Assembly: GCA_028714695.1 (NCBI GenBank)
Contig: JAQTLX010000012.1
Coordinates: forward strand, 60,892-124,891
DNA: 64,000 bases
Direction of reading: 5' to 3'
DNA from: Ignavibacteria bacterium
GTDB taxonomy: Bacteria > Bacteroidota > Ignavibacteria > Tepidaquicellales > Tepidaquicellaceae
Below, piece by piece: positions 33,448 to 42,210 of the stretch. Position 1 is the first letter of the stretch, and every line of letters starts with the position of its first letter. The notes below the pieces were generated by a model. The model ran no database searches. It was given only the letters and a program-made list of their open reading frames with translations, and was not told where the DNA came from. Both the position numbers and the translations under genes were made by a program.

Positions 33448-35817
33448 ATGAAAAAGGTTATTTTTTATTTTGTAATAATTTTCTTTATATTTTTTCTGCA
33501 GGATAATTTGATTTCACAATATCAGAGTTATAAAATTAATCCTGCGAATCAATATTTTTTCTCAGAGGTGTGTATAAAGATTAACCCAAAAAATACAAAT
33601 CAAATTGTTGCCGCAGTTATGGGTCAATACAATCCCCTGAGTACAATTTCAGGATATTACAGAAGTTCTGACGGAGGTTTGACATGGAGCGGTGGTCCTC
33701 TAATCTGTACTTTTGCTCAGTCTTATGGAGATCCAATGGTTGTTGTTGACACTTCGGGGAATTTCTATTACTTCACTTTGGCAAACGGTACGCCTCTTGT
33801 ACTCGATAAATTATTATGTTTCAAATCTACAAACGGCGGGGCTAACTGGGACGGCGGGACAGCATTTGCACAGATGTCACCCCGGCAAGACGATATGGAA
33901 ATGGCATGTGTTGATTTATCTCACAGCCAATACGGGAACAATATTTATGTTACTTTTAATTTATACGATTCCATTTTAAGTCATAATCCCAATGACAGCA
34001 GTTATGTCGAGTTTTGCCGTTCGACTGACGGGGGTGCGAGTTTCAGCACGCCTGTTCATGTTTCGAGAATAGCGGGAACGTCAAAGTGTGACAACTCCTC
34101 ACCCGAAGGAACTTCTCCCTGCACCGGACCAAACGGAGAGGTTTATGTCTGCTGGCCTTTGAATGAAACAGTAATGTTTAACCGTTCCACGAATGCAGGT
34201 GTTAACTGGTTATATAATGATATTTACGTATGCAATCAGATCGGAGGATGGAAAGGGTTGAATACCGGAGTTACTTCAGGAAACTGGTCACCTGTTTCAG
34301 CATGCGATATATCCAATTCTCCTTACAGAGGAACGATATATATATGCTTTGCAGACCAACGAAACGGTCCGAATGACAGAGATATCTGGCTTGTGAAATC
34401 AACGAATCAAGGAAATAACTGGAGTGCACCTAAGCGTGTTAACAATGACGGAGCGGGTAATGACCAGAGAATGCCGTGGATATGCGTCGACAAAGAAACA
34501 GGATATGTATGGATAGTATTTTATGACTCAAGATATAATGCGGCATCGATGTCAAACGTTTTTGTTGCACGTTCAACTGACGGGGGCAATACGTTTCAAA
34601 ATGTGAGAATCAATACGACAAATATATATAATGGTTATTATCTGGGCGAGTATATGGGTATAGATGCTGTCAACAATAAAGTAAGACCACTTTGGGCGAG
34701 ACCTCTTGGCGTGTTTGGATACGCAGAAGTATATACAACTATTATTGATACATTACTTTCATCTATAGAACACATGCCTATTCAATCGAGTAAGGATACA
34801 TCTCGAAAAACAGCGATTGCTTATATGAATATACCGTCGCCAATCGGGACCGGTACAAATGCGCCTCGTTTATATTATAAGACGGGTAATAATTCTTACC
34901 AGTACGTTAACGCATTCAGCATAACGGCGGCGCAATATAATTTCCAGATACCCGGACAATCTGCCGGAACAAATGTTTCTTATTACATTGCCGCACAGGA
35001 TTCCGCCGGAACATCGATAATAACATATCCACCCGGAGGCGGCGGAATAAATCCGCCGGGAACAACGCCTCCGCCTACTATAGTATATTACGAGATTTTT
35101 TCGGACTATAATCAGTGCTCGAATACTTTACCTAAACCAATACTGGATAATCAGGCGACTCGCGATACGATAACCATAAATCGCTCCGGTTACGTTGTAA
35201 ATGCCAAAGTTAATCTTACGATTAATCATCCGAATGACGGTGATTTGATTATTCAGTTAAGATGCTCCGGAATGAATGTTAATCTCAGCCAGCGTCTTGG
35301 CGAAGGCGGGCAGAATTTCATAAATACAACTTTTGATGATGATGCTTCGGTGCAGATAACACAAGGTTCTCCGCCATTTACCGGCGCATACCGGCCTCAG
35401 TCGCCGTTAAATGTTCTAAGCAACAAACCTTTATCCGGAATATGGACTCTGAATGTTATTGATGCCGCATCAGGAAATCAGGGGACGCTGGCGAACTGGT
35501 GCATTATGTTTCAGGTAAAGGCATCAATATCCGTAAATGAGGAAGAGGTACCTGTAAAGTATGAACTTTCTCAAAACTATCCGAATCCGTTTAACAGTTC
35601 GACAAGGATAAATTATTCGATACCTAAAAATACTGGTGTTGAGATAAAGATATATGATATGCTCGGCAGGGAAATAAGAACACTGGTAAATGAATATCAG
35701 AATGCGGGAAATTATGCTGTTATATTCAGTTCGGGTGAACTGGCAAGCGGTATGTATTTTTACAGAATCAAGGCGGGAGATTTTTCGGAAGTGAAGAGAA
35801 TGGTGCTGGTGAAATAA
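33448..35817 (+). CDS. secreted BNR-repeat/P-domain protein with T9SS tail (copy B)
   Basis: 789 residues, tandem paralog of the preceding gene, 66 bases after it. Signal peptide MKKVIFYFVIIFFIFFLQDN. Residues 1 to about 280 are related to copy A but clearly diverged (for example SSDGGLTWSGG against TTNSGVNWSGG). From NWSPVSACD to the end the two proteins are identical, including the last BNR repeats, the P-domain and the T9SS tail. GGGGTAAAA precedes the ATG. Likely exported to the surface. The variable N-terminal propeller half on a fixed C-terminal half suggests different binding specificity on a common anchoring module. Confidence 0.87.
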   Translation: MKKVIFYFVIIFFIFFLQDNLISQYQSYKINPANQYFFSEVCIKINPKNTNQIVAAVMGQYNPLSTISGYYRSSDGGLTWSGGPLICTFAQSYGDPMVVVDTSGNFYYFTLANGTPLVLDKLLCFKSTNGGANWDGGTAFAQMSPRQDDMEMACVDLSHSQYGNNIYVTFNLYDSILSHNPNDSSYVEFCRSTDGGASFSTPVHVSRIAGTSKCDNSSPEGTSPCTGPNGEVYVCWPLNETVMFNRSTNAGVNWLYNDIYVCNQIGGWKGLNTGVTSGNWSPVSACDISNSPYRGTIYICFADQRNGPNDRDIWLVKSTNQGNNWSAPKRVNNDGAGNDQRMPWICVDKETGYVWIVFYDSRYNAASMSNVFVARSTDGGNTFQNVRINTTNIYNGYYLGEYMGIDAVNNKVRPLWARPLGVFGYAEVYTTIIDTLLSSIEHMPIQSSKDTSRKTAIAYMNIPSPIGTGTNAPRLYYKTGNNSYQYVNAFSITAAQYNFQIPGQSAGTNVSYYIAAQDSAGTSIITYPPGGGGINPPGTTPPPTIVYYEIFSDYNQCSNTLPKPILDNQATRDTITINRSGYVVNAKVNLTINHPNDGDLIIQLRCSGMNVNLSQRLGEGGQNFINTTFDDDASVQITQGSPPFTGAYRPQSPLNVLSNKPLSGIWTLNVIDAASGNQGTLANWCIMFQVKASISVNEEEVPVKYELSQNYPNPFNSSTRINYSIPKNTGVEIKIYDMLGREIRTLVNEYQNAGNYAVIFSSGELASGMYFYRIKAGDFSEVKRMVLVK
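34294..35804 (+). repeat. 1.5-kb direct repeat, copy 2 (3' part of BNR gene B)
   Basis: Partner of 31858-33368. Identity stops at the last two codons, where copy A has GGTATTGG and copy B GGTGCTGG, and the downstream flanks are unrelated. Confidence 0.9.
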
Positions 35818-35871
35818 TTTTGTGTATAAGTTAATTCATATTGTCGGCATTTTGTAATATAATAGGAAAAT

Positions 35872-37602
35872 TTGAAGAAACCCAAATATATATTTCAGTT
35901 TTGCAAGTGCGGCACATCCGGAAATTTTAATGAACTAATTCGGCGTGTGAATGAGTCAGGGGCTGCCGCTGTATTCGACCTCGAGGACTCACAATATATC
36001 CCTTATGAAGAAAAGGAAACCGCTTTATTAAAAGAGAAAACACGCAAATGCCTGTTTGAAAAATTCGCCGGTTCAAATTCGGATTCATTAATTTCGGGAG
36101 TCAGGTTAAACAATATCGACTCACCGGAATTTGAAAAAGATCTTTCGTTCATGGAGTCTTTGAACGGCGCTCATAATTTCAAATTTATTTTTCTTCCCAA
36201 GATTGAAAACGTACTACAGATGAAACGTGCAGAATACGAACTGGAAAAAAGAAATTTATCTGTTCGTGAACTAATACCGATTATCGAGACGGAAATGGGA
36301 TACGGCAATCTGGAAAGCATTTCTGAATTTTGCAGACTGAACAGCATTCGTCTGTTAGCGTTCGGACATTGCGATTACAATAAAGATGCGGGGTTATTTC
36401 CTTTTTACCATCCCGGAAGCGATTATTTGGATGAAAAAATTCAGTTGTTCGTGAAAACAATTGAAAGAAGCGGATTGAATTATGTGAACACACCTTTCCT
36501 TGAACTTGAGAATACTTCAGGATTCCGGAAAATACTGCTAAAGACAGGAAATATATGTTCTAACGATTTCGGTCAGGTCACTCTTTCAAAAAAACAGACA
36601 GGCATCGTCGGCTCTGATTATTTCGCGGATGAATCCGAACCATTATATAATGTATATGAAGAAGAAACGGCCGATGTTTTGAATTACGCAAAAAAACTGG
36701 TTACTGATTTCGAAGCATTAAGGAACGGAAACGGATGCGTAATAAAAGACAAAAGGGGGCGCGTGATTTCTCCTCAGGAGTATGAATCGGCAGTATTGTT
36801 TCTTGGAGGAAAAAATGGAATAAGAAAAAAAAAGGAAAACCATCAGTATTCCGTCGGTATAATCGGCGGGTGTCTTCCCGTGCAGGAAAACATAAAACCC
36901 GATGAGTTGTATCATCAGATATTGACGAAAAAGATTAAGAAGGAATGCAATGTCGATATGCGGATTACCGCTGAACGGTACGATTTATTGGGAGACGTTT
37001 TGGATTTGATTAAAAAATCTAACGAAGTAAATAAATTTGACTGCATCATATTTCACGTCAGACCCGATCCGTATCTTTTAAACACGAAATTATACACAAA
37101 ATACATCGGAAAGAATAATTCAATGGAAAGAAAACTTAATCTCCAGATTTTAAAATTCAGGGAACCTTCGCTTATGCCCGTTAACCGCGGCTTTGGCGCG
37201 CCGAAAAGAAACCCGATTAAGAAAATATTGAGAAATTTAAATTATTTCTTCGGGATAATTGCGGGAAATGCATACGTTACGGCAGAGGAATATATTAAAT
37301 TGATAAATGAAATTGATGAGTATTGCAGGAATTATTCGGTTGAACTGATAATTGCCGGTCCGCCTGCTCGTCCGCGCATGCACATAGAAATGAAACTAAT
37401 GAAAAATCTGGGAAAAAAGTTGCAAAAAAGTTTTGCAGGTGAACTGACTTACGCGGATTTATTCTTCCATAAAAGCAATAAAGGCGGGTCATTGTTTTTC
37501 GATGACAAGGTGCATTACAATAAATCCGGACACGAATTATTTGCAGATATTATTTCTGTGCCTCTGTGTGATAAAGTTGGTAAAAAATACAAAGATAATT
37601 AG
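35872..37602 (+). CDS. fused HpcH/HpaI (CitE-like) aldolase and SGNH-hydrolase-like protein
   Basis: 576 residues, start TTG at 35872. Residues 1 to about 260 look like the CitE/HpcH aldolase TIM barrel: AAVFDLEDSQ, FIFLPKIEN, LIPIIETEMGYGN (metal Glu) and AFGHCDYNKDAG (metal Asp). Residues about 325-570 resemble an SGNH/GDSL hydrolase: VGIIGGCLPVQ in the block I position, a central IIFHVRPDPYLL, and DDKVHYNKSGHELFA, which supplies the Asp545/His548 DxxH of block V. In block I the usual Ser appears as Cys and no GxND block is clear, so catalysis is uncertain. It heads the glycan cluster, 200 bases before GT9. A role in modifying a glycan or its acyl or lactyl-type substituent is inferred only from context. 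Confidence 0.65.
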   Translation: MKKPKYIFQFCKCGTSGNFNELIRRVNESGAAAVFDLEDSQYIPYEEKETALLKEKTRKCLFEKFAGSNSDSLISGVRLNNIDSPEFEKDLSFMESLNGAHNFKFIFLPKIENVLQMKRAEYELEKRNLSVRELIPIIETEMGYGNLESISEFCRLNSIRLLAFGHCDYNKDAGLFPFYHPGSDYLDEKIQLFVKTIERSGLNYVNTPFLELENTSGFRKILLKTGNICSNDFGQVTLSKKQTGIVGSDYFADESEPLYNVYEEETADVLNYAKKLVTDFEALRNGNGCVIKDKRGRVISPQEYESAVLFLGGKNGIRKKKENHQYSVGIIGGCLPVQENIKPDELYHQILTKKIKKECNVDMRITAERYDLLGDVLDLIKKSNEVNKFDCIIFHVRPDPYLLNTKLYTKYIGKNNSMERKLNLQILKFREPSLMPVNRGFGAPKRNPIKKILRNLNYFFGIIAGNAYVTAEEYIKLINEIDEYCRNYSVELIIAGPPARPRMHIEMKLMKNLGKKLQKSFAGELTYADLFFHKSNKGGSLFFDDKVHYNKSGHELFADIISVPLCDKVGKKYKDN

Positions 37603-37699
37603 TTTATACGAAATCGAAATTAATCAGATATCGTTTCCGAAATGTGCTATCCTTTGACTTTGTTTTCTCAGACAATTACAATATTTTTATGAATTATCG

Positions 37700-37725
37700 A
37701 TTTTTCGCCCGTTTAAGCGAAAAAT
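37700..37725. repeat. hairpin between the aldolase fusion and the GT9 gene
   Basis: ATTTTTCGC, 8-base loop, GCGAAAAAT, a perfect 9-bp stem, then T-rich DNA (GCGATTTTTGTTCGTTTTG). Could terminate the preceding gene or form a leader structure of the glycosyltransferase operon. The stem is AT-rich, so either role is tentative. Confidence 0.45.
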
Positions 37726-37801
37726 TGCGATTTTTGTTCGTTTTGCACTTATTTGAAGTTACAGATAAGTTGCAGGTATTTATTTATTTAAATTAAAGTC
37801 C

Positions 37802-38893
37802 ATGATTAAATTCGAGCAAGTAAAATATGACTGCCGGCATATGAAGGCAGATGTTCCGTGCAAGCCTTCGAAATTATACGGTGTGGATTGTTCCGATTGT
37901 AAATATTATGACAGGTTCAATAAAAAGATACTGATTATTAAACTCGGCGCCGCAGGTGATGTGATTCGTACTACTCCGCTGCTCTATCCTTTGAAGGACG
38001 AATATCATTATTCCAAAATATTCTGGCTGACGGATTTTCCCGAACTGCTTCCCTCTGATTCCGAATTTAACGTGGATGTACCGCTGAAATTCAATCTGCA
38101 GAGCGTTTTATACCTTCAGGAAACGAAGTTCGACGTTTTAATCAATCTCGACAAGGATAAAGAAGCGATTGCCCTCGCTTCGAAAATACAGGCTTTCAAA
38201 AAATTCGGTTATACGCTTATAAACGGGATGTGCTATCCCGTAACTAAAGACGCGGAACATAAACTGCTGACGGGGATGTTCGATGAATATTCGAAAAAAA
38301 ACATGAAGAGTTACCTTGATGAAATATTCGAAATCTGCGGATTTAATTTCAAGAAAGAAAAATATCTTCTCGACATCGATAATAATTACGATAAAGAATG
38401 GGATTTTAGCGGAAAGAAAAAAATTGTCGGGCTTAATACGGGCTGTGGCTCGAGATGGACATCGAGATTATGGAAAAACGAATACTGGGTCGAACTAATA
38501 AACAAACTTCACGATAAAAATTATGATGTGGTTCTGCTCGGCGGCGAACAGGAACACGAGAACAATACATATCTTTCGGAACTGACAAACTGCAAGTACT
38601 TCGGACACTTCAACCTGAAAACATTTGTGAATCTTGTTAATAGGTGCGACATTGTTGTTACTCAGGTGACTATGGGTCTTCACATCGCAATAGGTCTGAA
38701 CAAAAAGGTTGTTCTGCTGAACAATATTTTCAATCCGAATGAGTTTGAACTTTACGGCAACGGAATAATCGTTCAGCCGCAAAAAGAATGTAAATGTTAT
38801 TTCAGCCCGAAATGCACAAATGAAGAATACAAATGTATGGATTCTTTGATTCCGGAGCAGGTTTTTGATTCTGTAAACAAATTAAGCATTTGA
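37802..38893 (+). CDS. GT9 (heptosyltransferase-like) glycosyltransferase with Cys-rich N-terminus
   Basis: 363 residues. Begins with a short Cys/His module (residues about 10-41: DCRHMKADVPCKPSKLYGVD, then CSDCKYYD) not present in WaaC/WaaF. The GT9 core follows: KILIIKLGAAGDVIRTTPLL, VGLNTGCGSRWTSRLWKNEY, VVLLGGEQEH and CDIVVTQVTMGLHIAIGLNK. A second Cys cluster lies at the end (CKCYFSPKCTNEEYKCMD). GT9 enzymes add heptoses or similar sugars from ADP-linked donors to the LPS core. Its stop overlaps the next ATG (TGATG). Probable first gene of an operon running to about 50.4 kb. Confidence 0.87.
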   Translation: MIKFEQVKYDCRHMKADVPCKPSKLYGVDCSDCKYYDRFNKKILIIKLGAAGDVIRTTPLLYPLKDEYHYSKIFWLTDFPELLPSDSEFNVDVPLKFNLQSVLYLQETKFDVLINLDKDKEAIALASKIQAFKKFGYTLINGMCYPVTKDAEHKLLTGMFDEYSKKNMKSYLDEIFEICGFNFKKEKYLLDIDNNYDKEWDFSGKKKIVGLNTGCGSRWTSRLWKNEYWVELINKLHDKNYDVVLLGGEQEHENNTYLSELTNCKYFGHFNLKTFVNLVNRCDIVVTQVTMGLHIAIGLNKKVVLLNNIFNPNEFELYGNGIIVQPQKECKCYFSPKCTNEEYKCMDSLIPEQVFDSVNKLSI

Positions 38894-40053
38894 TGAAAGC
38901 CGTCATTGTTTCGACTGCATATCCGATGAGAGGCGGGATTGCCCAGTATACGGCAATATTGTACAAGTATCTCAGTTTGTCGCATAAAGTAAAGGTGTTT
39001 TCTTTTAAAAGACAGTATCCCGAGTTTTTATTTCCGGGAAAGACGCAGTATGAAACTTCGGAGCCCGCATACAGGATACCCGATGCAGACAACAGAATAG
39101 CAGTAGACTCCATAAATCCGTTTAACTGGTTTTTTACGGCGCTTAAAATAAGAAAAGAAAAACCCGATTTGCTTATTTATAAATACTGGATACCTTTTTT
39201 CGCTCCGTGTTTTTTTACAATCGCGTTTTTCGTGAAGATGTTTTCGAATACAAAGGTTCTATTTATATGCGATAATGTTCTGCCTCACGAAAAAAGATTC
39301 GGCGATGTATTCCTTACAAAACTGGCATTTTCAACGGCGGATTTTTTTCTTGTGCAATCGAAGACAGTCGAGATGGATTTAAAACTTCTCAATAAAAAGA
39401 ATAAGCCGTACGTTTTTACTCCGCATCCGCTGTATAATATTTTTGGAGATAAAGTCGAAAAAAACGAGGCGCGGAAATTTATTAAAAAAGAATACGGCAG
39501 GGATACGGCAAACGATAAAGTGATTTTATTTTTCGGATACATCAGAAAATATAAAGGGCTGCTGAATCTGCTTGATGCGATGCCGGATGTTCTGAAAAAA
39601 GAAAATGTGAAACTGCTTATTGCTGGGGAGTTTTACGATGACGAAAAGCCATACAGAGAAAAAATAGAAAAATTAAAACTGCAGGACAGCGTACTGTTAA
39701 TCTCGGATTTTCTGCCTGATGACAGGATAAAGTATTTTTTCTCGGCGGCAGATTGTGTTGTGCTTCCTTATCTGAATGCCACGCAGAGCGGCATCGTTCA
39801 GATATGTTATTTCTATGACAAGCCGGTGATTGCAACGAACGTCGGCGGCATTGGAGAGGTAGTGATTGACGGCAAGACCGGTTTACTGGTTGAGCCGAAT
39901 AATAACGGAATGCTGAGCGAAGCAATTATAAAATTTTTCGGCAGCAATCTTGAGAATGAATTCTCATCGAATATAGAGAAAGAAAAATTAAGATATACGT
40001 GGGAGGAATACGTTAAGCAACTTGAAACATTAACCACAAAAGAAAGGAATTGA
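38893..40053 (+). CDS. GT4 family glycosyltransferase
   Basis: 386 residues from ATG 38893 (a TTG one codon earlier exists). GT-B fold: N-terminal MRGGIAQYTAILYKYL (Gly-rich acceptor loop) and a hydrophobic membrane-associating segment near 100-120 (FFAPCFFTIAFFVKMF). The C-terminal domain has FFGYIRKYKGLLNLLDAM, LLIAGEF, FFSAADCVVLPYLNATQSG (EX7E-like donor site region) and PVIATNVGGIGEVVIDGKTG. Transfers a sugar from a nucleotide donor, retaining configuration. Coupled to GT9 by a one-base overlap. Confidence 0.9.
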   Translation: MKAVIVSTAYPMRGGIAQYTAILYKYLSLSHKVKVFSFKRQYPEFLFPGKTQYETSEPAYRIPDADNRIAVDSINPFNWFFTALKIRKEKPDLLIYKYWIPFFAPCFFTIAFFVKMFSNTKVLFICDNVLPHEKRFGDVFLTKLAFSTADFFLVQSKTVEMDLKLLNKKNKPYVFTPHPLYNIFGDKVEKNEARKFIKKEYGRDTANDKVILFFGYIRKYKGLLNLLDAMPDVLKKENVKLLIAGEFYDDEKPYREKIEKLKLQDSVLLISDFLPDDRIKYFFSAADCVVLPYLNATQSGIVQICYFYDKPVIATNVGGIGEVVIDGKTGLLVEPNNNGMLSEAIIKFFGSNLENEFSSNIEKEKLRYTWEEYVKQLETLTTKERN

Positions 40054-40054
40054 T

Positions 40055-40858
40055 TTGAAATACGATCCCGTTAAAAGAGTTTTCGGAGATGTAGTCGCAA
40101 GGAGACCGTTTTTAAGAAAGATATTTTACCTTCTGCTTGATATGATGTTTCTGCGGGCATGGCACGTAAAAAATGAAATAAGGAGTTTATTCGGAAGAGA
40201 TGAAAAATTAAAAATATTCGATGCGGGTATGGGCTTCGGACAGTATTCTTATTTTCTTGCGCGGCATTTCAGGAATTGCGATATATTCGGGCTCGATGTA
40301 AAAGAAGAGCAGGTTGAAGACTGCAATTATTTTTTCGGTAAATGCGGATATATAAATGCGAAATTTGAAATAGGAGATTTGACTAAGATTGATTATAACG
40401 AACAGTTTGATTTCATTCTGAACGTGGATGTGATGGAACACATAGTTGAAGACGAACTCGTACTGAAAAATTTTGCACGGGCGCTTAAAAAAGGCGGGAA
40501 ACTTCTTATCAATACCCCCTCGGACCTCGGCGGCAGCGATGCGCATGACCATGACGACGAGAGTTTCATAGAAGAACATGCTAGAAACGGGTATTCAAAA
40601 GAGGATATTACCGCAAAGGTCGAAAGAGCGGGAATGAAAGTCACAAAATTCAGATATGCATACGGAAAATTCGGAACAATATCGTGGAGGTGGGGAATAA
40701 AGTACCCGATACTTATGGCAGGTTTCTCAAAGATACTAATATTGATACTTCCGTTCTATTATTTCTTCACATTGTGGTTCGTTCTTATTCTTATGTGGCT
40801 TGATACAAAAGCAGACAACAAAGAAGGAACGGGTGTAATACTCGTTGCCGAAAAATAA
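40055..40858 (+). CDS. class I SAM-dependent methyltransferase, membrane-attached
   Basis: 267 residues, TTG start one base after the GT4 stop. Rossmann methyltransferase: IFDAGMGFGQYSYFLARHF (SAM loop, motif I), IFGLDVKEEQVE (acidic loop), FDFILNVDVMEHI (motif IV region) and LKKGGKLLINTPSD (motif V/VI). The C-terminal about 45 residues contain a hydrophobic hairpin (YPILMAGFSKILILILPFYY, FTLWFVLILMW), so it likely sits on the inner membrane and acts on a lipid-linked glycan. Substrate unknown. Confidence 0.83.
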   Translation: MKYDPVKRVFGDVVARRPFLRKIFYLLLDMMFLRAWHVKNEIRSLFGRDEKLKIFDAGMGFGQYSYFLARHFRNCDIFGLDVKEEQVEDCNYFFGKCGYINAKFEIGDLTKIDYNEQFDFILNVDVMEHIVEDELVLKNFARALKKGGKLLINTPSDLGGSDAHDHDDESFIEEHARNGYSKEDITAKVERAGMKVTKFRYAYGKFGTISWRWGIKYPILMAGFSKILILILPFYYFFTLWFVLILMWLDTKADNKEGTGVILVAEK

Positions 40859-40866
40859 TTATATAG

Positions 40867-42210
40867 ATGCAGGATATAAACAATATAGAGGTATCGAAAA
40901 AAGACAGGCGGACTGTAGCGGTAATAATAATCGCTGCGCTTGTAATTAAGATAGTGCTTGCATTTACTTTAAGCGCCGATTTGCGCTCGGACAGTCTGGA
41001 TTATCACAAACTTGCAATAAGCATGCTTAAAACAGGAGAGTATTCTCTTGACGGCAAACCTACTGCATCATCGACGATAGGTTATCCTTTGTTCATAGCG
41101 GGTGTGTATGCGATTACCGGCGCCGATCAGTTGTACGCAAGAATTGCTCAGTCTATACTTGAAATCTTCACCTGTTTCATATTCTTTTTATTCTGCCTGA
41201 AATTCTTTGATACACGCAGGTCGATTATTTCACTCGCGGTATTTTCGTTTTTTCCGTCGAATATACTTTACACGCAGACGCTTTTAAGCGAAACACTGTT
41301 CGGTCTTCTGGCGCTGATAATTTTATATTATTTCTACAGTGATAATATTGACTGGAAAATTCTGTTAATCGGTTTGCTTGCAGGATATGCATTTCTTGTG
41401 CGTTCGTCATTTCTGTTTTCAATGGCTGTTTTTCCGGTTGCATTATTTGTTTACGGAAGAAAATACTTTGAAGGATTTAAATCGAAGAGAATTAAAAGGG
41501 GCATACAGTATTCGGTATTGTTTGGATTTGGAATTGCAATCGTAGTTCTGCCGTGGCTTATAAGAAATAAAATTGTTCTAAACACATTCAGTACGGGAAC
41601 TCACGGCGGCTCAACGTTCTGGTCGGGAAGCAATCCCGAAGCCACTGGAACGTGGTACCATAAGATTGAAGATACAAATCCTATTTTCAATATACAGGAC
41701 GAAGCGGAAAGGGACAAAGCATTTTATAAAGCGGGAGTGGATTACGCCTTAAGAAATCCTCATAAATTTTTAATACTCGGTGTTAAGAAACTGGTATATT
41801 TCTTTTCGAGCGAAAGAATGGTCCTTTTGTATTTCACTCCCGATGAAGGCAAAGCGCGGACATCATCGGAGGTTTATAAATCGATTAATTCGTTAATAAT
41901 TGCTCTGGTCAATCTGCCGTATTTTGCAGTAATGCTTCTCGGTACATGGGGGCTTATGCTCATAAAGAAAAGAAGATTTATTTTATACGGATATATTTTC
42001 TCCTGGCTCTTGACGTTTTTTATTTTTGTCGCGCTTGCAAGGTATCATTATGTTCTCATTCCATTCTTTGTAATGGGAACGGTGAAGTTCTCATCCGAAC
42101 ACAGATTCAGATTAGGCGGCTTCAATATCAAACAAAAAATATTCGGTTTCGCCGTTTGCCTGTTCTTTATTGCAATATGGAGCGTTGAATTTTATTTAAT
42201 ATATAAATAG
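40867..42210 (+). CDS. GT39/ArnT-like integral membrane glycosyltransferase
   Basis: 447 residues with about 10-12 membrane segments. The first periplasmic loop has the GT-C signature SADLRSDSLDYHKLAISMLK (acidic pair) followed by GYPLFIAGVYAITG, as in PMT_2/ArnT proteins. Such enzymes use polyprenyl-phosphate sugars on the periplasmic side. The dolichol-phosphate-mannose-synthase-like GT2 domain of the next gene could make the donor, a natural pairing. Eight bases after the methyltransferase gene; zero bases before the next start. Confidence 0.83.
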   Translation: MQDINNIEVSKKDRRTVAVIIIAALVIKIVLAFTLSADLRSDSLDYHKLAISMLKTGEYSLDGKPTASSTIGYPLFIAGVYAITGADQLYARIAQSILEIFTCFIFFLFCLKFFDTRRSIISLAVFSFFPSNILYTQTLLSETLFGLLALIILYYFYSDNIDWKILLIGLLAGYAFLVRSSFLFSMAVFPVALFVYGRKYFEGFKSKRIKRGIQYSVLFGFGIAIVVLPWLIRNKIVLNTFSTGTHGGSTFWSGSNPEATGTWYHKIEDTNPIFNIQDEAERDKAFYKAGVDYALRNPHKFLILGVKKLVYFFSSERMVLLYFTPDEGKARTSSEVYKSINSLIIALVNLPYFAVMLLGTWGLMLIKKRRFILYGYIFSWLLTFFIFVALARYHYVLIPFFVMGTVKFSSEHRFRLGGFNIKQKIFGFAVCLFFIAIWSVEFYLIYK

